NCBI RefSeq assembly: GCF_050624435.1
Contig: NC_134542.1
Location: forward strand, 15,247,997-15,311,996
Reading direction: 5' to 3'
Source of the DNA: Tenrec ecaudatus
Lineage: Eukaryota > Chordata > Mammalia > Afrosoricida > Tenrecidae
Length of the DNA: 64,000 nucleotides
Part shown: positions 10,957 through 22,094 of the stretch, piece by piece
Layout of the letters: each line of letters opens with the position of its first letter
How positions within the stretch are numbered: position 1 is the stretch's first letter
Made by a program: the position numbers and the translations under genes
Notes under the pieces: model-generated
The model's database searches: none
What the model saw: only the letters and a program-made list of their open reading frames with translations
What the model was told of the DNA's origin: nothing

Positions 10957-10986
10957 ATATATAGTCAAGAGAGGCACCGTCACGTG
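10957..10986 (-). promoter_or_regulatory. KCNE4: Candidate KCNE4 core promoter: TATA box and upstream E-box
   Basis: On the minus strand CTATATATCCC (TATA at 10963-10957) lies about 110 bases before the predicted splice donor. A palindromic E-box CACGTG at 10981-10986 sits about 18 bases upstream of it. The order E-box, TATA, short exon, consensus donor, acceptor, CDS fits a compact TATA-type promoter for KCNE4. The motifs are seen directly; promoter function is inferred. Confidence 0.5.
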
Positions 10987-11169
10987 TTCGGGGAGGGAAA
11001 TTCACCACAGAGGCTGGGCCCCACAGAGTGCAGTGCTGGCCAAACTGCAGAGAGCGCGGCTCGGCCCTGGAGAGAAAGCCGCTGGGAACTGAGCCCGGCT
11101 CCTCGCCCCCTGGCCCTGAGCCAAAGTCCTCAGGGAGTCCTAGATGCGCATGCAAGAGACAGAGGGGGG

Positions 11170-11424
11170 AAAGACTGAGTCAAGTTGGAACGTAACCTGC
11201 AAGTCTGCTCTCCTGCTTTCTCCCACTCGTGGGGCCTGAGCCCCCTTAATGACGCCAACAGCGGCTAAGAGCACCATCGGGAAACCAGCACAAGGTTTAG
11301 TGCCCAGCAACCAGGCTTTCTCCTCCCTGGGAGGGGGAGATCCACGCAGAACACAGCAATAACAAATTGCTTCAAGTTTCAGTGCGTCCACTCATGAGTG
11401 TGCCTGGTGGGGCCAATGGTCTGG
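11170..11424. other. KCNE4 upstream flank
   Basis: Unique GC-rich DNA upstream of the candidate promoter, likely promoter-proximal. No specific site beyond those listed. Confidence 0.4.
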
Positions 11425-11600
11425 GCTCAGTTTGCACACTGCCCCACCCAGCGGTGCCATGGGAGAAAGGCCTGGAGATCTGTTTCTCTAAGGACCACAG
11501 GCAAGAAAACCCCACAGAGCAGTTCTACTTCGTAACACACAGGGTTGCCGTGAGTCAGAGTCAGCCAGCAGGAACAGGGTTGGGTCAGGGTGGTTTATTA
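11425..11600 (+). repeat. AfroSINE variant B, tail part
   Basis: GAAAGGCCTGGAGATCTGTTTCTC, CAGGCAAGAAAACCCCACAGAGCAG and GGGTTGCCGTGAGTCAGAGTCAGC. Confidence 0.65.
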
Positions 11601-11764
11601 ACTAGGTAAGTTTAATAAATCCTTGCTAACTTTTGTGAACCTCGGGTTCCCAGTTGGTAAAACCCTTGGGGATGGGGGACTTCAGTGGGTAGAAATTTAT
11701 GAACCTTGGGACCCTGACATTTCCAGCTTTACCTGTCTACGATTGAAGGCTAACTGCAGGGGAT

Positions 11765-11940
11765 TAGGGGTCCCCAGTGCTGTTAAGGGTTAAGTGCTCA
11801 AATATGAACCAGAAAGGTTGGGGGTTCAGGTTCACTCACAGACGTCTTGGAACCCCTATGGGATGCACTTCTGCTCAGAAACACATGGAGTCGGCAGAAG
11901 TAGGTGTCAACTTAAGGCGACTGCTTTGCTTTGGGGATCT
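11765..11940 (+). repeat. AfroSINE variant B, diverged
   Basis: GGTTAAGTGCTCAAATATGAACCAGAAAGGTTGGGGGTTCAGGTTCACTCACAG is the tRNA-like head (AAAGGTTGGAGGTTCGAGTCCACCCAGAGG type). The tail is ACACATGGAGTCG. Confidence 0.55.
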
Positions 11941-11967
11941 GTTGGTTTGGTACTGGTTGGCTCTTTG

Positions 11968-12395
11968 TACAGATAGGAGATAAGAGTGCATGACACACAG
12001 AATCCAGAGACAGGAATGGGAGTAGCGCTACCAGGAAAGGATGGAGAAAGTGGGAAGAAGAGGGGAGGAAGGGGGAATTGATCACAGTGATCAACACATC
12101 ACCCCCAACCCCTTCTAGGGGGATGAACAGAAGAAACTGGGGGAAGGGAGACAGCAGTCAGTAAAAGATCAAAATTATTGTTATTGTAATTTATCAAGGA
12201 GTCATGAGGGTGGGGGAGCAGAGGGAGGGAATAAAGAGGAGCTGATACCAAGAGCTCAATAGAAAGTAGATGTCTAGAAAAGAATGATGGCAACATATGT
12301 ACAAATATGCCCCTATACAATTGATGGTGGATTGTTATAAGAGCTGTAAAAGCCCCAAATAAGATGATCTTTTAATTAAAAAAAAAAACAAGTAA
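11968..12395 (+). mobile_element. 5'-truncated LINE (L1-type) 3' end
   Basis: Shows the ordered marks of this LINE 3' end: CTACCAGG, GGGGGATGAACAGAAGAAAC, GAAGGGAGACAGCAGTCAG, TAATTTATCAAGGAGTCATG, GGAGCTGATACCAAGAG, ATGATGGCAACATATGTAC, TTATAAGAGCTGTAAAAGCCC, then an A-rich tail (12375-12388). A G-run at 12406-12419 follows. Confidence 0.75.
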
Positions 12396-12399
12396 AAGT

Positions 12400-13984
12400 G
12401 ATGCGCGGGGGGGGGGGGGAGTACAGGAAGATTCTATTTACCTTCCATGTCAAGCTCATCAATTTTTAAAAATTAAATTAAAAGGTACATGTTCTGGATA
12501 CTTTTCAATGGCCTGTAGATCGTGGGACTGGGCGTCTGTTGATGACACTGCCGGCAGGTTTTGTTCCCCTTCTACCCTGTATAGCAGCTCTAGGACGTCA
12601 CACGGAGACAACTGGCACATCATCGCTGCCCTGGAAGGTCTGTGGAGGAGTGGGAAGCTGTAGCTGAGCAACTGGGAGCAGCTCGAGTTTCGAAAAGCTA
12701 GGTGGACCCCGGGTTTGAATAACTTCTCTGATGAGAAATGGGCCGGGCGCCAGGGACTTAGATGCCAACAGTCAGCCTGCCCCAGGCTACCCAGTCAAAG
12801 AAGCTCACACTGGAACTGTGAGGACTCCTCTGTCCCCACTTGTCGGCCGCCCGTGGATTCTTGTTGTATGAAATTCATAAACCAACTCTCTGTAAAAGAA
12901 GCCTCTCTCGTGGGCCGGCCTGCTGTAGGAGGGGAAGCCAAAGAAGCAGGATCACTTCCCTCTGATGCCCCTCACGAGAGCAGAGGGCCTGACACTAGAG
13001 CCCTCACGGTTACTACGGCAACCTTCCTGGGGGGATGTCTGATCCCAGTTCTAATAGAAAACCTGTGGAAAGAGCTGGAAGCTTTTGCCTTCTGGTTCAG
13101 AACTGTGCTTTTCCCTAAGTCCCCAGCTAAAGTAACAATTGTTGACCATAACCACGCCAAGGTCATCCACACTCTAGGACTTTGCTCTCACCCATGAAGC
13201 TACCTCCACAGCAAGGTCAAGACTTTGAAAAGCTCCCCCATGACCTTTCCCGCCTGTCCCTTTCATTCCATGCAACAGCCGTGGCTCTGCCTGCATGGTA
13301 GGTGGGGACAAATGCAGCCCTCAGAAGAGACAGCTGCTCGGCCCAGATTGTGGATGGTGCATTTGGGGGTTCATGAGACAAGTACTTCGGACTGATCTCT
13401 ATACTCGTGTATAAGCCGAGTTTTTTCAGCACATTTTTTTATGCAGTGTTCGTGGCAAAATTAGGTGCCTCGGCTGACATTTGGGACGACTTATACTCGA
13501 GTATGCATGGTAGTTTGAACTGTCACTGATTAAGGGACCTATTAGATATAAAGAGCAAGAAAGTGAACCAGAGACCAGGACATCAAGCGGAGGCCGAAGT
13601 TCCAAACAAGTTATATCTCCAACTTGAGTAAAAAGTCTCCAGACTGTAAAACATGAAGACATGGGAGCAGGGACTAATGGAGGAGGGGTTCAGAGAGCAG
13701 GGCTGGTCAGAGACATGGGAAGGGTAAAGTCCATCCCAGAATATGCAAGGGAACAGCCCGGATGAAAGTCTGCCTGGGACCTGCTTAGTGTCCTTTGACC
13801 CCTTAATACTTCTGACACCAACCATGGAAGTCTGTCCTGCAAGTACATGAAATGAATCAAGTAAAACCCTTAGTACTCTGACTGGCAGAAGACGCATACT
13901 CAAGCTGGGTGCTTCAGGGTGTGACTTCTGTTGGTACCAAAGGCTTCGGGCTGTTCCTGGAGGTGTGTAAGGCCAGGTAGAGGG
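12400..13984. other. Non-coding, unique except for a MITE
   Basis: Starts with a G-run (12406-12419). The 160-codon frame at 12715-13197 has no recognisable domain. The MITE at 13399 is the only repeat seen. Confidence 0.5.
13399..13508 (+). mobile_element. Short palindromic MITE with ATACTCGnGTATAAGCCGAG ends
   Basis: The left end ATACTCGTGTATAAGCCGAG is matched in inverted form by the right end (CGACTTATACTCGAGTAT; 4 mismatches in 20). The middle has TTCAGCACATTTTTTT and AATTAGGTGCCTCGGCTGAC. TA dinucleotides flank both ends. About 110 bp, no coding capacity. The family is not identified; the TIR/TA layout suggests a Tc1/mariner-type MITE. Confidence 0.5.
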
Positions 13985-14145
13985 GTGGTGGTAGTGGCGG
14001 TGGTTGTCATAGAGTTGATTCTGACTCGTGGGGCCAAAGTCAAACTTCTCCGTGGGGTTTTCAAGGTTGGAGCCTTTCCAAAGCAGAGGAATGAGAGGAC
14101 GGTCACCTGGGGCTCCTGCAGGTGGGTTCAAATCCCCAGACCTTG
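13985..14145 (-). repeat. AfroSINE, antisense
   Basis: GTCATAGAGTTGATTCTGACTCGTGGGG … GTGGGGTTTTCAAGG … GCAGGTGGGTTCAAATCCCCAGACC, the reverse of tail, middle and head. Confidence 0.55.
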
Positions 14146-14547
14146 AGCCAGTAGCTGAGCCCTTTAGGGAGACAATTCACAGAAACAACCCTCCCTTGCT
14201 TCACGTTCCCTGCTCTCTCACCCTGGGGATGGACGTGAACTTATGAGGTTTACAAGTTCATACCCTAACTCCGGAGCAGCAGTCTACCTCTGAGGAGAGT
14301 CATGGCAGAAATAATTAGGGGCAGGAGAGAACGCTTAGAAAGTCTAAGAAGTATTCAGCATTCCCTCCTAGCCTGCGACTTACATTTCCATTGTCTTACC
14401 AGTGTCATTTGACAAGTAATAAATTCTGAATACTCATGAAAGTTATTTTATGCTTTTTGTGCCCTGTATAAAGAAATTTTTGTTTAAGCTGAAGTCAAAG
14501 AGATTTCCTTCTATTTTCCACCTTGATGTTCTATAATCTTAGCTTGT

Positions 14548-14750
14548 GTATAAAGGAGCCCTGGGAGGGTAATGTTAAGTGCAAGTCAGCAGTTCAAAGC
14601 CACTAGCTGCTCCTTGGGAAAAGATCAGGCTTTCTACTCCTGTGAAGAGTTACAATCTTGGAAACCCGTGGGGGCAGTTCTACTATATAGGGTCCTATAG
14701 GGTCTGGATGAGTCAGAATCGACTCAATGGCAGTGAATTTGGAGTTTGGG
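14548..14750 (+). repeat. AfroSINE, near full length
   Basis: AAAGGAGCCCTGGGAGGGTAATG…AAGTCAGCAGTTCAAAGCC…GGCTTTCTACTCCTGTGAAGAG…AGTCAGAATCGACTCAATGGCAGTGAA. The tail GGTCCTATA/GGGTCCTATAGGGTC shows a small local duplication. Confidence 0.85.
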
Positions 14751-16284
14751 TCCATTTCAAGTTGATTTTTGCATATGGTTCAAGGTATGGACCAAGTTTG
14801 GATTTTGCCTATGAGGTCCAATTGTCCCAGTACCGTTGATTAGTTGGATTGTCTCAACACCATATTAAAATAAAATCAGGTAACCATCTAGTTGTGGGCC
14901 TGTTTCTGCATTTTCTATCTCGTCTGTCCTTGAACTCAACCATTTTGTGATATTTCTTCTTTGCTTTTGAATGAGAGGAAGAGAGACGACAGCTCTTGTG
15001 GAGTGGAGGCTCTCCTGTGAACCAAGGCATTGTTCGGGACTTTCTTCACATCGGCCTTGTGAAGGCTGCTTGCACCAGACCAGGGGTAAGGAAGCTGGGG
15101 TTCTGAGAGGTTAGCAAAGGGCTCAAGGTACCACCATCACTAAAAGAGCCCAGGTCTGTGCGACTCCATCATCATTCTCGTTCTGCTACCTGTGCCTCAC
15201 CGAATGAAAGCCAGAGAAGACACTCAGGAGAGAATAGGATGGGAAATGAGGATTTTTACAGCCTCCTTCATGTCTTCATAAAGATTTTTATTTTAATTCA
15301 AATATCAGCTCGTCAAACGGAAGTGCAAATGTGCAATGACAAAGGTTTTTTCTGGGAGGCAAGGGGCAGGGGGGGGCGGCAAACCAGAAACACTGCCTTA
15401 AGTGTTAGAGTTCCACCCAGCTTCATGTGCTCCAGGAGTTACCAGTGATGCCTCTATCTTCTTTTTCTGGACCCCAAGTGCTCATAGTACTCCAAATTCT
15501 CTTTCTCTTACTTAGATGGTTGATTTCTGCTCTTCTTGCTTTGATTCACTGGGTTTGGGCTTTCTTTCTTTTCTTTTTGGGCTTGTTCCTGCTTGTTTTC
15601 GATACATCACTTTCTCCGGGGTTGTGAGCGCCCTCATTTTCTGGTACCATTGCTCTCACCAGCTAACGCATGAGACCTGGCCATACAGCTCTGAAACCAT
15701 GTTAGCAACTTGGGAGACTAAACAGCATCCGTGCTTGGCTGGAAGCTGGGCAGCGGCTCTGGGCAGATGAAATGTCAGCCTGGAGCCCAGAGGCTGGGCC
15801 GCTGCGTAATTTCTATGCTTCAGTTGAAGCCACTCTCAGGCACATCAGGAATCAGATAATTAATGGTCTCAAGACTCCCAGGAAAATGTCCCACAACCCC
15901 TCTCTTGAGCAGTTACTGAGAAACAGAGCAAACCCCGCTCCAAGGAGACCACAGTGGGTCCCACAGAACATTGTGAAATGAAATCCGTGATGCCACCCCG
16001 ACTTTGCCTCTCCCCAGAAGCCCATTCTTGCACGTCGTATCTGGGAACTCTCCCTGGGATCGAGCCTCCGAGGGCCCTGAGTCACCCATCCCGGACATGT
16101 ACTTTTCCACATTCCTTACACCGTGACCACAGCAACGCCGAGTACGGTAAGGAGGCTTCCAGACCCTGTCCTATACCAGCCGTGTCTCGGGGGAGCTGTG
16201 AGTGCTGGCAGGGCCAGCTTGGCTGTCATCCAAAGGATGTTAGGAGTAAAGGACGCAGACTGAAATGAGAGAGGGCTGGCTACA
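14751..16284. other. Non-coding, unique
   Basis: No gene or recognisable repeat beyond a weak MIR-like phrase near 15085-15130. Confidence 0.5.
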
Positions 16285-16500
16285 GTTACAGAGGCTCTGC
16301 TGGCCTCGGAGCTTACGCACTGGGCTTCTACAGCAAGGTCAGCCATTCAAACCACCTGCCTCTCCGCGGGAGAGAGAGGAGGTGTTCTGCTTCCTTAAAG
16401 ATCCACAACCCAACCCACAAACTCAAAGGGACAGTTCTGCTCTGTCCTATACGGTGGCTGTGAGCCACAAGGGACTTGAGGACAGTGAGTTTGGAGTTTG
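16285..16500 (+). repeat. AfroSINE
   Basis: CACTGGGCTTCTACAGCAAGGTCAGCCATTCAAACC … GGGACAGTTCTGCTCTGTCCTATACGGTGG … GAGGACAGTGAGTTTGGAG. Confidence 0.75.
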
Positions 16501-16579
16501 AGTTTGTCATGACTTTCCTTGCACTATTGATTATTCCAACATGTTTCCACTTGATCTCTAACAAATACCACACTTTCAC

Positions 16580-16785
16580 AGGAGCCTTGGTAGCACTGTC
16601 AGGTAAGCATTGGGCTGATGACCACAAGGTCAGCAGTTCAAATCTGCTGGCTTCTCCTTTGAAGAAATGTGAGACTATCTGCTCCCATTAAGATCATAGT
16701 CTCAGGAATCCTACATAGACTTCCTTATTTGTCCCACTTGACCCAATGGCAGTGGATTGGGACTCTAGTTTGTTTGGTTGTTATT
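16580..16785 (+). repeat. AfroSINE
   Basis: GGAGCCTTGGTAGCACTG … GCATTGGGCTGATGACCACAAGGTCAGCAGTTCAAATC … GACCCAATGGCAGTGGATTGG, 80 bases after the previous copy in the same direction. Confidence 0.75.
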
Positions 16786-16809
16786 GGTTTTGTTCTTCTT
16801 ACATATATT

Positions 16810-17255
16810 TTTTACCTGTATGTGAAAGTTGGACGTTGAATAAGGAAGATAATGTAATAATTGATTTATTTTAATAATGGTGCTAGCAAAGAATATTGAA
16901 AATACTACGAGCTGCCAAAAGATCAAACAAGTCTGTCTTGGAAGAAGTAAGGCCAGAATGCTCCTTAGAGGCAAGGTTGGCAAGACTTCATCTTACATAC
17001 ATCTTACATACATCCTGACACGTTGTCAGGAAAGACTAGTCCCTGGAAAAGGACATCATGCTTGATAATACAGAGGGATAGAAAAAGAGTAGACATCTCT
17101 TGACAAGATGGCACTGCACACCACAGCGGCTGTAACAATGGGCTCCAACATAAGGGAAATTGTGAGGATGGTGTGGAACCAGGTGGTGTTCGTTCTGTTA
17201 GGCATTGGCTCTCTGTGAGTCGGAACCGACTAGCCAGACCTGAAAACAAGGCATA
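16810..17255 (+). mobile_element. RTE 3' end, sense
   Basis: AAGTTGGACGTTGAATAAGGAAGA, GAGCTGCCAAAAGATCAAACAAGTCTGTCTTGGAAGAAG, CCAGAATGCTCCTTAGAGGCAAGG, TCCCTGGAAAAGGACATCATGCTTG and the terminal GTGAGTCGGAACCGACTAG. A small local duplication of CATCTTACATA lies at 16990-17012. Confidence 0.8.
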
Positions 17256-18094
17256 GCGTCTGATGTGTCTCAGTAGCTATTCATCGCATGTTATAAATTT
17301 TGTCTAATTTAATTATCTGAAGAGTGGCAAATAGTGCATAAGAGAGACAAATGGTATTCTGAAAACTGATTTTGAAGGATGTGAACTATTTGGGAAGATC
17401 AAGGAGGGCTCCCTTGAGAAAGTAGTGATTGATTGATGGCTGAGGATAGAACAGGAATGAGCCGGAGGAGATGGAAAGTCAGAGAATCGTGGCCTTGGTA
17501 ATGTGGGGAAAGACCCTGGGGTGGGGAGAATTTGGAGAGGCAGCAAGAATGAGGAACGAAAAGCCTGTGGGGACTCAGTCAAGGCAGGAAAGGGGACCTG
17601 GGTAAAGACGGGGTTGGAGAGGATGGCATGTAGCCAGGGGACCCCAGACAAAAGAACAGAGGTTCCTGGTCCTTGTGCAGCCCCCCTACCAACTTCTGAG
17701 ACAGTGCTAAGACGTGGGCTGAGTGCACCAGCTTGGGATTGATTGACTACAAGAGAGAGGGCATGCGGTGGTGAAGCATGCCTGGTACCGTGTTAGAAGA
17801 GCCAAGGAAGCCACCTAGTGAGCATCAATTGACACCAGTGTATTTGTGAAAGGGCCTTCCAGAACACGGACTTCGCTCGAAAATCTCCCACCAACAGCAC
17901 CTTACAATTAAAGCAACGCGTTTGGATGCATCTTCCTCACAACTCTGAAACCCAGAAGAGATGTCAGCGTATCGTTGGACTCGGTCCTGACCAAACTTGC
18001 CCCGCAAGTAGCACAGTGCTCCCAGAAGCAAGAAGACCACGTGAACACGCTGGTGTGTGCACTCCAGGTGTCAGCCGTCTGACAACACAGCAGG
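17256..18094. other. Non-coding, unique
   Basis: Purine-rich on the plus strand (17380-17640); nothing recognised. Confidence 0.5.
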
Positions 18095-18260
18095 TAAGAG
18101 ACAGACTTTGAGGTCAGCCCTGCCTGGACCCCAGTCACAATCTCTGCTTACAGGCTGGGGGACCCCTAGCAAGCTTCTAAACCTCTCTCCACCTTTGCAA
18201 AAGGGGACTCATAAGAGTAACTTACCTCGCAGGGCTGATGTGAAGGACAAATAAAAACAT
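18095..18260 (+). repeat. MIR-type ancient SINE
   Basis: GACTTTGAGGTCAGCCCTGCC … CTAGCAAGCTTCTAAACCTCTCTCCACCTTTGCAAAAGGGGACTCATAAGAGTAACTTACCTCGCAGGGCTGATGTGAAGG follows the MIR order closely. Confidence 0.7.
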
Positions 18261-18279
18261 CTGTTGTTTTGTGGTATTT

Positions 18280-18390
18280 CCTTGAATGATACAAACCTTT
18301 CATGTATCTGGCTATCAACCAAGTGGTTGGAGATTCAAGTTCACCCAAGGGGCACCTCAGAAGAAAGAAGTGGTGATCTCTCACTCAAAC
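18280..18390 (+). repeat. AfroSINE variant B head
   Basis: CTATCAACCAAGTGGTTGGAGATTCAAGTTCACCCAAGGGGCACCTCAGAAGAAAG; followed at once by an opposite-strand copy. Confidence 0.6.
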
Positions 18391-18391
18391 T

Positions 18392-18592
18392 TACTACCAT
18401 AGAGTTGATTCTGACTCATAGAAACCCTGTAGCAGGGTAGAGCTGCCCCCATTTAGGATGTTCTGAACCTGTAACTCTTTGTGGAAGAAGAAAGCCTCAT
18501 CTTTCTCCTTCAGAGAGGCTGGTGGTTCTGAACTGCTGACCTGTCAGTTAGCAGCTCAGTGCTTCACCACCACACTACCAGGGTTCCTGAAA
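18392..18592 (-). repeat. AfroSINE, antisense
   Basis: ATAGAGTTGATTCTGACTCATAGAAACCC … GGTTCTGAACTGCTGACCTGTCAGTTAGCAGCTCAGTGCTTCACC…ACTACCAGGGTTCC. Confidence 0.8.
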
Positions 18593-19264
18593 AACAGCCA
18601 CTGAGAACTGGAGCACAAGTCTCCTCGGACATACTGAGGTCACTGTGAGCCAGGATTGGCTTGGTGGCAACTGGAAAGCCATCAGGCTCAGTTGAGACTG
18701 AGGTCCCAAGACAAGTGTGCAAAGCAGATTAGCCCCTTCCCTGTGAAGAGATAAGACAACCAAGGAGTATTCCCAAGTGAATCATTGGTACTTTCTGTGC
18801 CCCATGATGGAGAAGGAGGGAGGAGAGGACGCTTTCTCTCAAGAAGTGACAAGGACTTCACAGAGGTCTCGCAAGATTCTGACAAGTGTCCGTGGAGACC
18901 AGCAGCCTGCGGAACTGAGCGGACTGGAGTCATACCCACCCCTGGAAACACGTGAAGGCGGGGAGGCTATGCCAGGCTGGGTTTCTGGGGAGCCGTTTCT
19001 AAAAGAGAGACACTCCTGCCTCCTGCACACGGGGTGGAGAAGGTGTGCAAATGTTTCCAATAGCCAGGCGGGCCAGAGCTGGAGAGCGCAGGCCCTGCTG
19101 CCTTTCAGTTCCTGACCAATAAGGCTGCCCAGTGGGAGAAGGGGGCGTGTTTCACATGCAAGGGGAGTGGCCAGGCTGGATAAGAGGTCGTGACAGGTCA
19201 AAGTGCTTCCACCAAATCCCAGGCTGGAAGAGAAGATCCTTTCATTGTAGTGCGTGGGGGTGAG

Positions 19265-19395
19265 GAGTACTGGTGGAATCGTGGTTATGGGCTGCTAACG
19301 ACAAGGTCAGCAGTTCGAAACCCAAAGCAGGCTCTTCAGAAGAAAGGCGGGGCTTTCGACTCCGGTAAAGAGTGACAGTCTCAGAAGCGCAGCTA
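19265..19395 (+). repeat. AfroSINE, 3' truncated
   Basis: GGTTATGGGCTGCTAACGACAAGGTCAGCAGTTCGAAACCC and AAGAGTGACAGTCTCAGAAG; the terminal third is missing. Confidence 0.8.
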
Positions 19396-19552
19396 TAGAT
19401 GAATATACTGGCAAGGCATTCTGACTCATGATTCTTCCACCGAGCTGGCAAGACTGCCCTCTCAGAAAAAAAGACCGCCCATTGTCCTCCACCAGCTGTC
19501 TTCCACAGTTCTTCTGAGTGGGTTCAAAAAGCCGCCCTTCAGTGTCAGTAGT

Positions 19553-19615
19553 TGTGTGTATGTGTGTGTGTGTGTGTGTGTGTGTTGTTATTGTTGTTGT
19601 CATCGTCGTTATTGT
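19553..19615 (+). repeat. Microsatellite (TG)n with TTG units
   Basis: (TG) tract to 19585, then TTGTTATTGTTGTTG. Confidence 0.9.
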
Positions 19616-19830
19616 TAGTTGCCCTGAACTCAGCTCTAACTCATAGCGACCTTGTGTACAACAGAACAAAATACTGCCCCATCCCATGCCCTCTTCACCA
19701 TTGCTGCCATATTTGAGCCCATGGTTACAGCCACTGGGTGAGTCCATCTGGCTGAGGGTCTTCCACTTTTCCAATGAGTCCCTACCAAGTGTGAGACTCT
19801 TTTCCAGAGACTCTCCTTTCCGTAGATATA
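19600..19830 (-). mobile_element. RTE 3' end, antisense
   Basis: CTAACTCATAGCGACCTTGTGTACAACAGAACAAAATACTGCC, ATATTTGAGCCCATGGTTACAGCCACTG and TCCATCTGGCTGAGGGTCTTCC. It follows a (TG)n(TTG)n simple repeat at 19553-19615. Confidence 0.75.
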
Positions 19831-20289
19831 TATCCTAGGTCTTTAAAATACAGTTGCGTCTACTCTGGCTCCCATGCTTCGTGGGGTCTTCGGGGCGATA
19901 ACCTTTACAGAAGCTGGCCACCCGGTCTTTCTTCCACACCGCCACTGAGTGGACTCAGACTACCAAGCTCGAGGTTACTAGCTGAGAGCGAGCCACATGC
20001 ACCCCCCCCACCCCAAAAAAGGGCTAGCCCTAAATGAGCGTGGCCATATGTGACCCTTTCATGGAGGTGGACACATTCACTGCCAAACTGAGACATGAAG
20101 GAAACCTAGCATTTGTATTGCCTAGGAAGGACTCAAAAAGTCATGGGCCTGCCCCAGAATTCCACAATGAGGCAGGGCAGGAACTGGCCCTAGAGAAAGA
20201 GCCTGCGGGAGTCATGGCACTGAAAAAAGAAATCTGTCTTAGGAAGATGCCCTGCAAGTTATGCTGTTTATCACAACGATTTCATGTGT

Positions 20290-20520
20290 AAAATCCCTGA
20301 GCCAGCGCCTGGCACATAACAAGTGTTCATTTATCATAAATGTTAAACAAGGCTAGAAAATGCAAACGCTGGTGTTTTGGAAGCTCTGTGGCTTTCTCTC
20401 TCCTAAATCTAAGTGTAAAGGCCATAAAAGACTGTTGACTATTCCATTCCTAGCACCTAGTATGGTAGTTGGCTTACAATAACCTAGAAATATTTGTTGA
20501 ATGAATAACTGAAAAAAATG
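20290..20520 (+). repeat. MIR/L2-type ancient tails
   Basis: Two adjacent remnants: CAGCGCCTGGCACATAACAAGTGTTCATTTATC, and CCTAGCACCTAGTATGGTAGTTGGCTTACAATAACCTAGAAATATTTGTTGAATGAATAAC, the classic MIR/L2 3' phrases. Confidence 0.55.
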
Positions 20521-20618
20521 TGCCAAGTAATCTCTGTAAGGCTGTTAGTCAATGTTCACAAAAGCCCTCTATGGCAAAGACTCTTATGAACAGGATTTTA
20601 GATGTGCAGACTGAGGCT

Positions 20619-21108
20619 TGTGGTAGTTATATAATTGTCCATTTGAGAGGATTAAGAGTGGAGGGGTGGAGTCTAGTCTGTCAATCAGATTATAGCCAAT
20701 GAGACTTCTGGGTGGGCATGGCCTTCTCCTGAGAATTATGGGAAATCTTGGAGGTGGGAGACTCTCTGCTCACACCCTGGGAGACAAAGCAGCTGACAAG
20801 ACACATGGACCCACCCTGATGCAGAGACCCCTGTCAGCGCTGCGATGTTTCCAATGCCACTGGATCCAAAGACTTTCTACCCACTGGCCTGTGATCTTCT
20901 ACATTCCGTGTCATTGCATGTGTTTCGTGAGTCTGAAGAGGACTTTATAGATTGGTATTAGACATATGGGCTAATATAGGACTTGTGGACTTGATCTGGA
21001 CTGGGCTGGGATGTTTTCTCAATGTTCAATTGCTCTTGTATATAAATATCTTTCTTATACACATATGTGTGTCCATGGATTCATTTCTTTGGTCTACCCA
21101 GACTAGCA
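20619..21108 (+). mobile_element. Solo LTR repeat (family LTR-B)
   Basis: Starts TGTGGTAGTTATATAATTG and ends CTACCCAGACTAGCA. TATATAAA lies at about 21038. Shares the phrases GGGCATGGCCTTCTCCTGAG and ACTTGATCTGGACTGGGCTG with the other copies. Length 490 bp. Confidence 0.6.
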
Positions 21109-21284
21109 TCAGGCTCAAGCAGGCAAGGTCACTTGTTCTGGTCCCACAGAAGAAGGCATGCAACCTGGGGCAGAGCACACTGCCTCCTATTAACCTCATG
21201 CCCGGGGCCCACTCCACTCCAAGCATACCCAGTGCTCCATCCTCTGTCACTTCTCACCCCTGGGGGCTCTAATTGGTTTGCACC

Positions 21285-21425
21285 CTCTGCACAAGGTGAG
21301 AGTTGCAAGTCTACCCAGAGGCAGAAGAAAGACCTGGTGATCTACTTCTCTAAAAATCAGTCATTGAAAACCCAGGGAGTTCACATGGGGTCATCATAAA
21401 TCAGGACCAACTCAACAACTACTGT
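21285..21425 (+). repeat. AfroSINE variant B
   Basis: AGTCTACCCAGAGGCAGAAGAAAGACCTGGTGATCTACTTCTCTAAAAATCAGTCATTGAAAACCC … ATGGGGTCATCATAAATCAGGACCAACTC. Confidence 0.7.
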
Positions 21426-21544
21426 GGTTGCTTTGGGTGTACTTTTTGCCTCTGACCCCAGTTAGTCATGGGGTCCGGGTGGGATTAGGGTGATGTTGAA
21501 GGTCTTCCAGTAGAGGAGGAAAGAGCAGACAATAGAGACAGATA

Positions 21545-21583
21545 AATAATGATAGATAGATAGATAATAGACAGATAGATACA
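21545..21583 (+). repeat. Microsatellite (GATA)n, interrupted
   Basis: GATAGATAGATAGATAATAGACAGATAGATA. Confidence 0.85.
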
Positions 21584-21714
21584 AAGAAAGAAAGAAAACC
21601 TTTTAACCTTCTCAGTACCAGAATTAAACAAAGAGAAAAATTAATCTCTGGTGGCCCTTAAACACTCTTCAAGCCTAGAACTGAACTCAGCCCCAAGTTC
21701 CACTTTCAGCTAAA

Positions 21715-22022
21715 TGATTTGTTGTCTTTAAGTGCCATTAAATCAGTTCCAGCCCATAGCAAGCCTATATACAACACAGCACTGCCCAGTCCCACCCTGT
21801 CCTCACAGCTGTTCCTATGTTGGAGCCCCTGGGTGCGCCTGGGATCATCCACCACATCCAGAGCCTTCCTCTTTTCCCTGGCCCTACATTTTGCCAAGCA
21901 TGATGTCCTTCTCCAGGGATTGGACTCTCCTACCAACATGTCCAAAGCATGTGAGACCAAGTCTCACTATCTGTGCCACTCTGGAGCACTCTGGCGGTAC
22001 TTCTTCCAGAGCAAAGCTAAAT
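21715..22022 (-). mobile_element. RTE 3' end, antisense
   Basis: TTGTTGTCTTTAAGTGCCATTAAATCAGTTCCAGCCC, ATACAACACAGCACTGCCCAGTCC, CCAAGCATGATGTCCTTCTCCAGGGATTGGACTCTCC, ACATGTCCAAAGCATGTGAGACCAAGTCTCAC, TACTTCTTCCAGAGCAAA. Confidence 0.8.
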
Positions 22023-22094
22023 AAGAAACGGGCTCATAAGGTGAGCAATAATCAATCACAAGAGCTCAAAAGGGCAACATTTGTTCAGGAATGA

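Larger units (their letters stand above)
18593..20289. other. Non-coding, with one SINE and one RTE piece
   Basis: 18593-19264 and 19831-20289 are unique. No gene recognised. Confidence 0.5.

Noticed and set aside
12715..13197. 160-codon open frame
   Set aside because: No recognisable domain or conserved motif; isolated in unique non-coding DNA.
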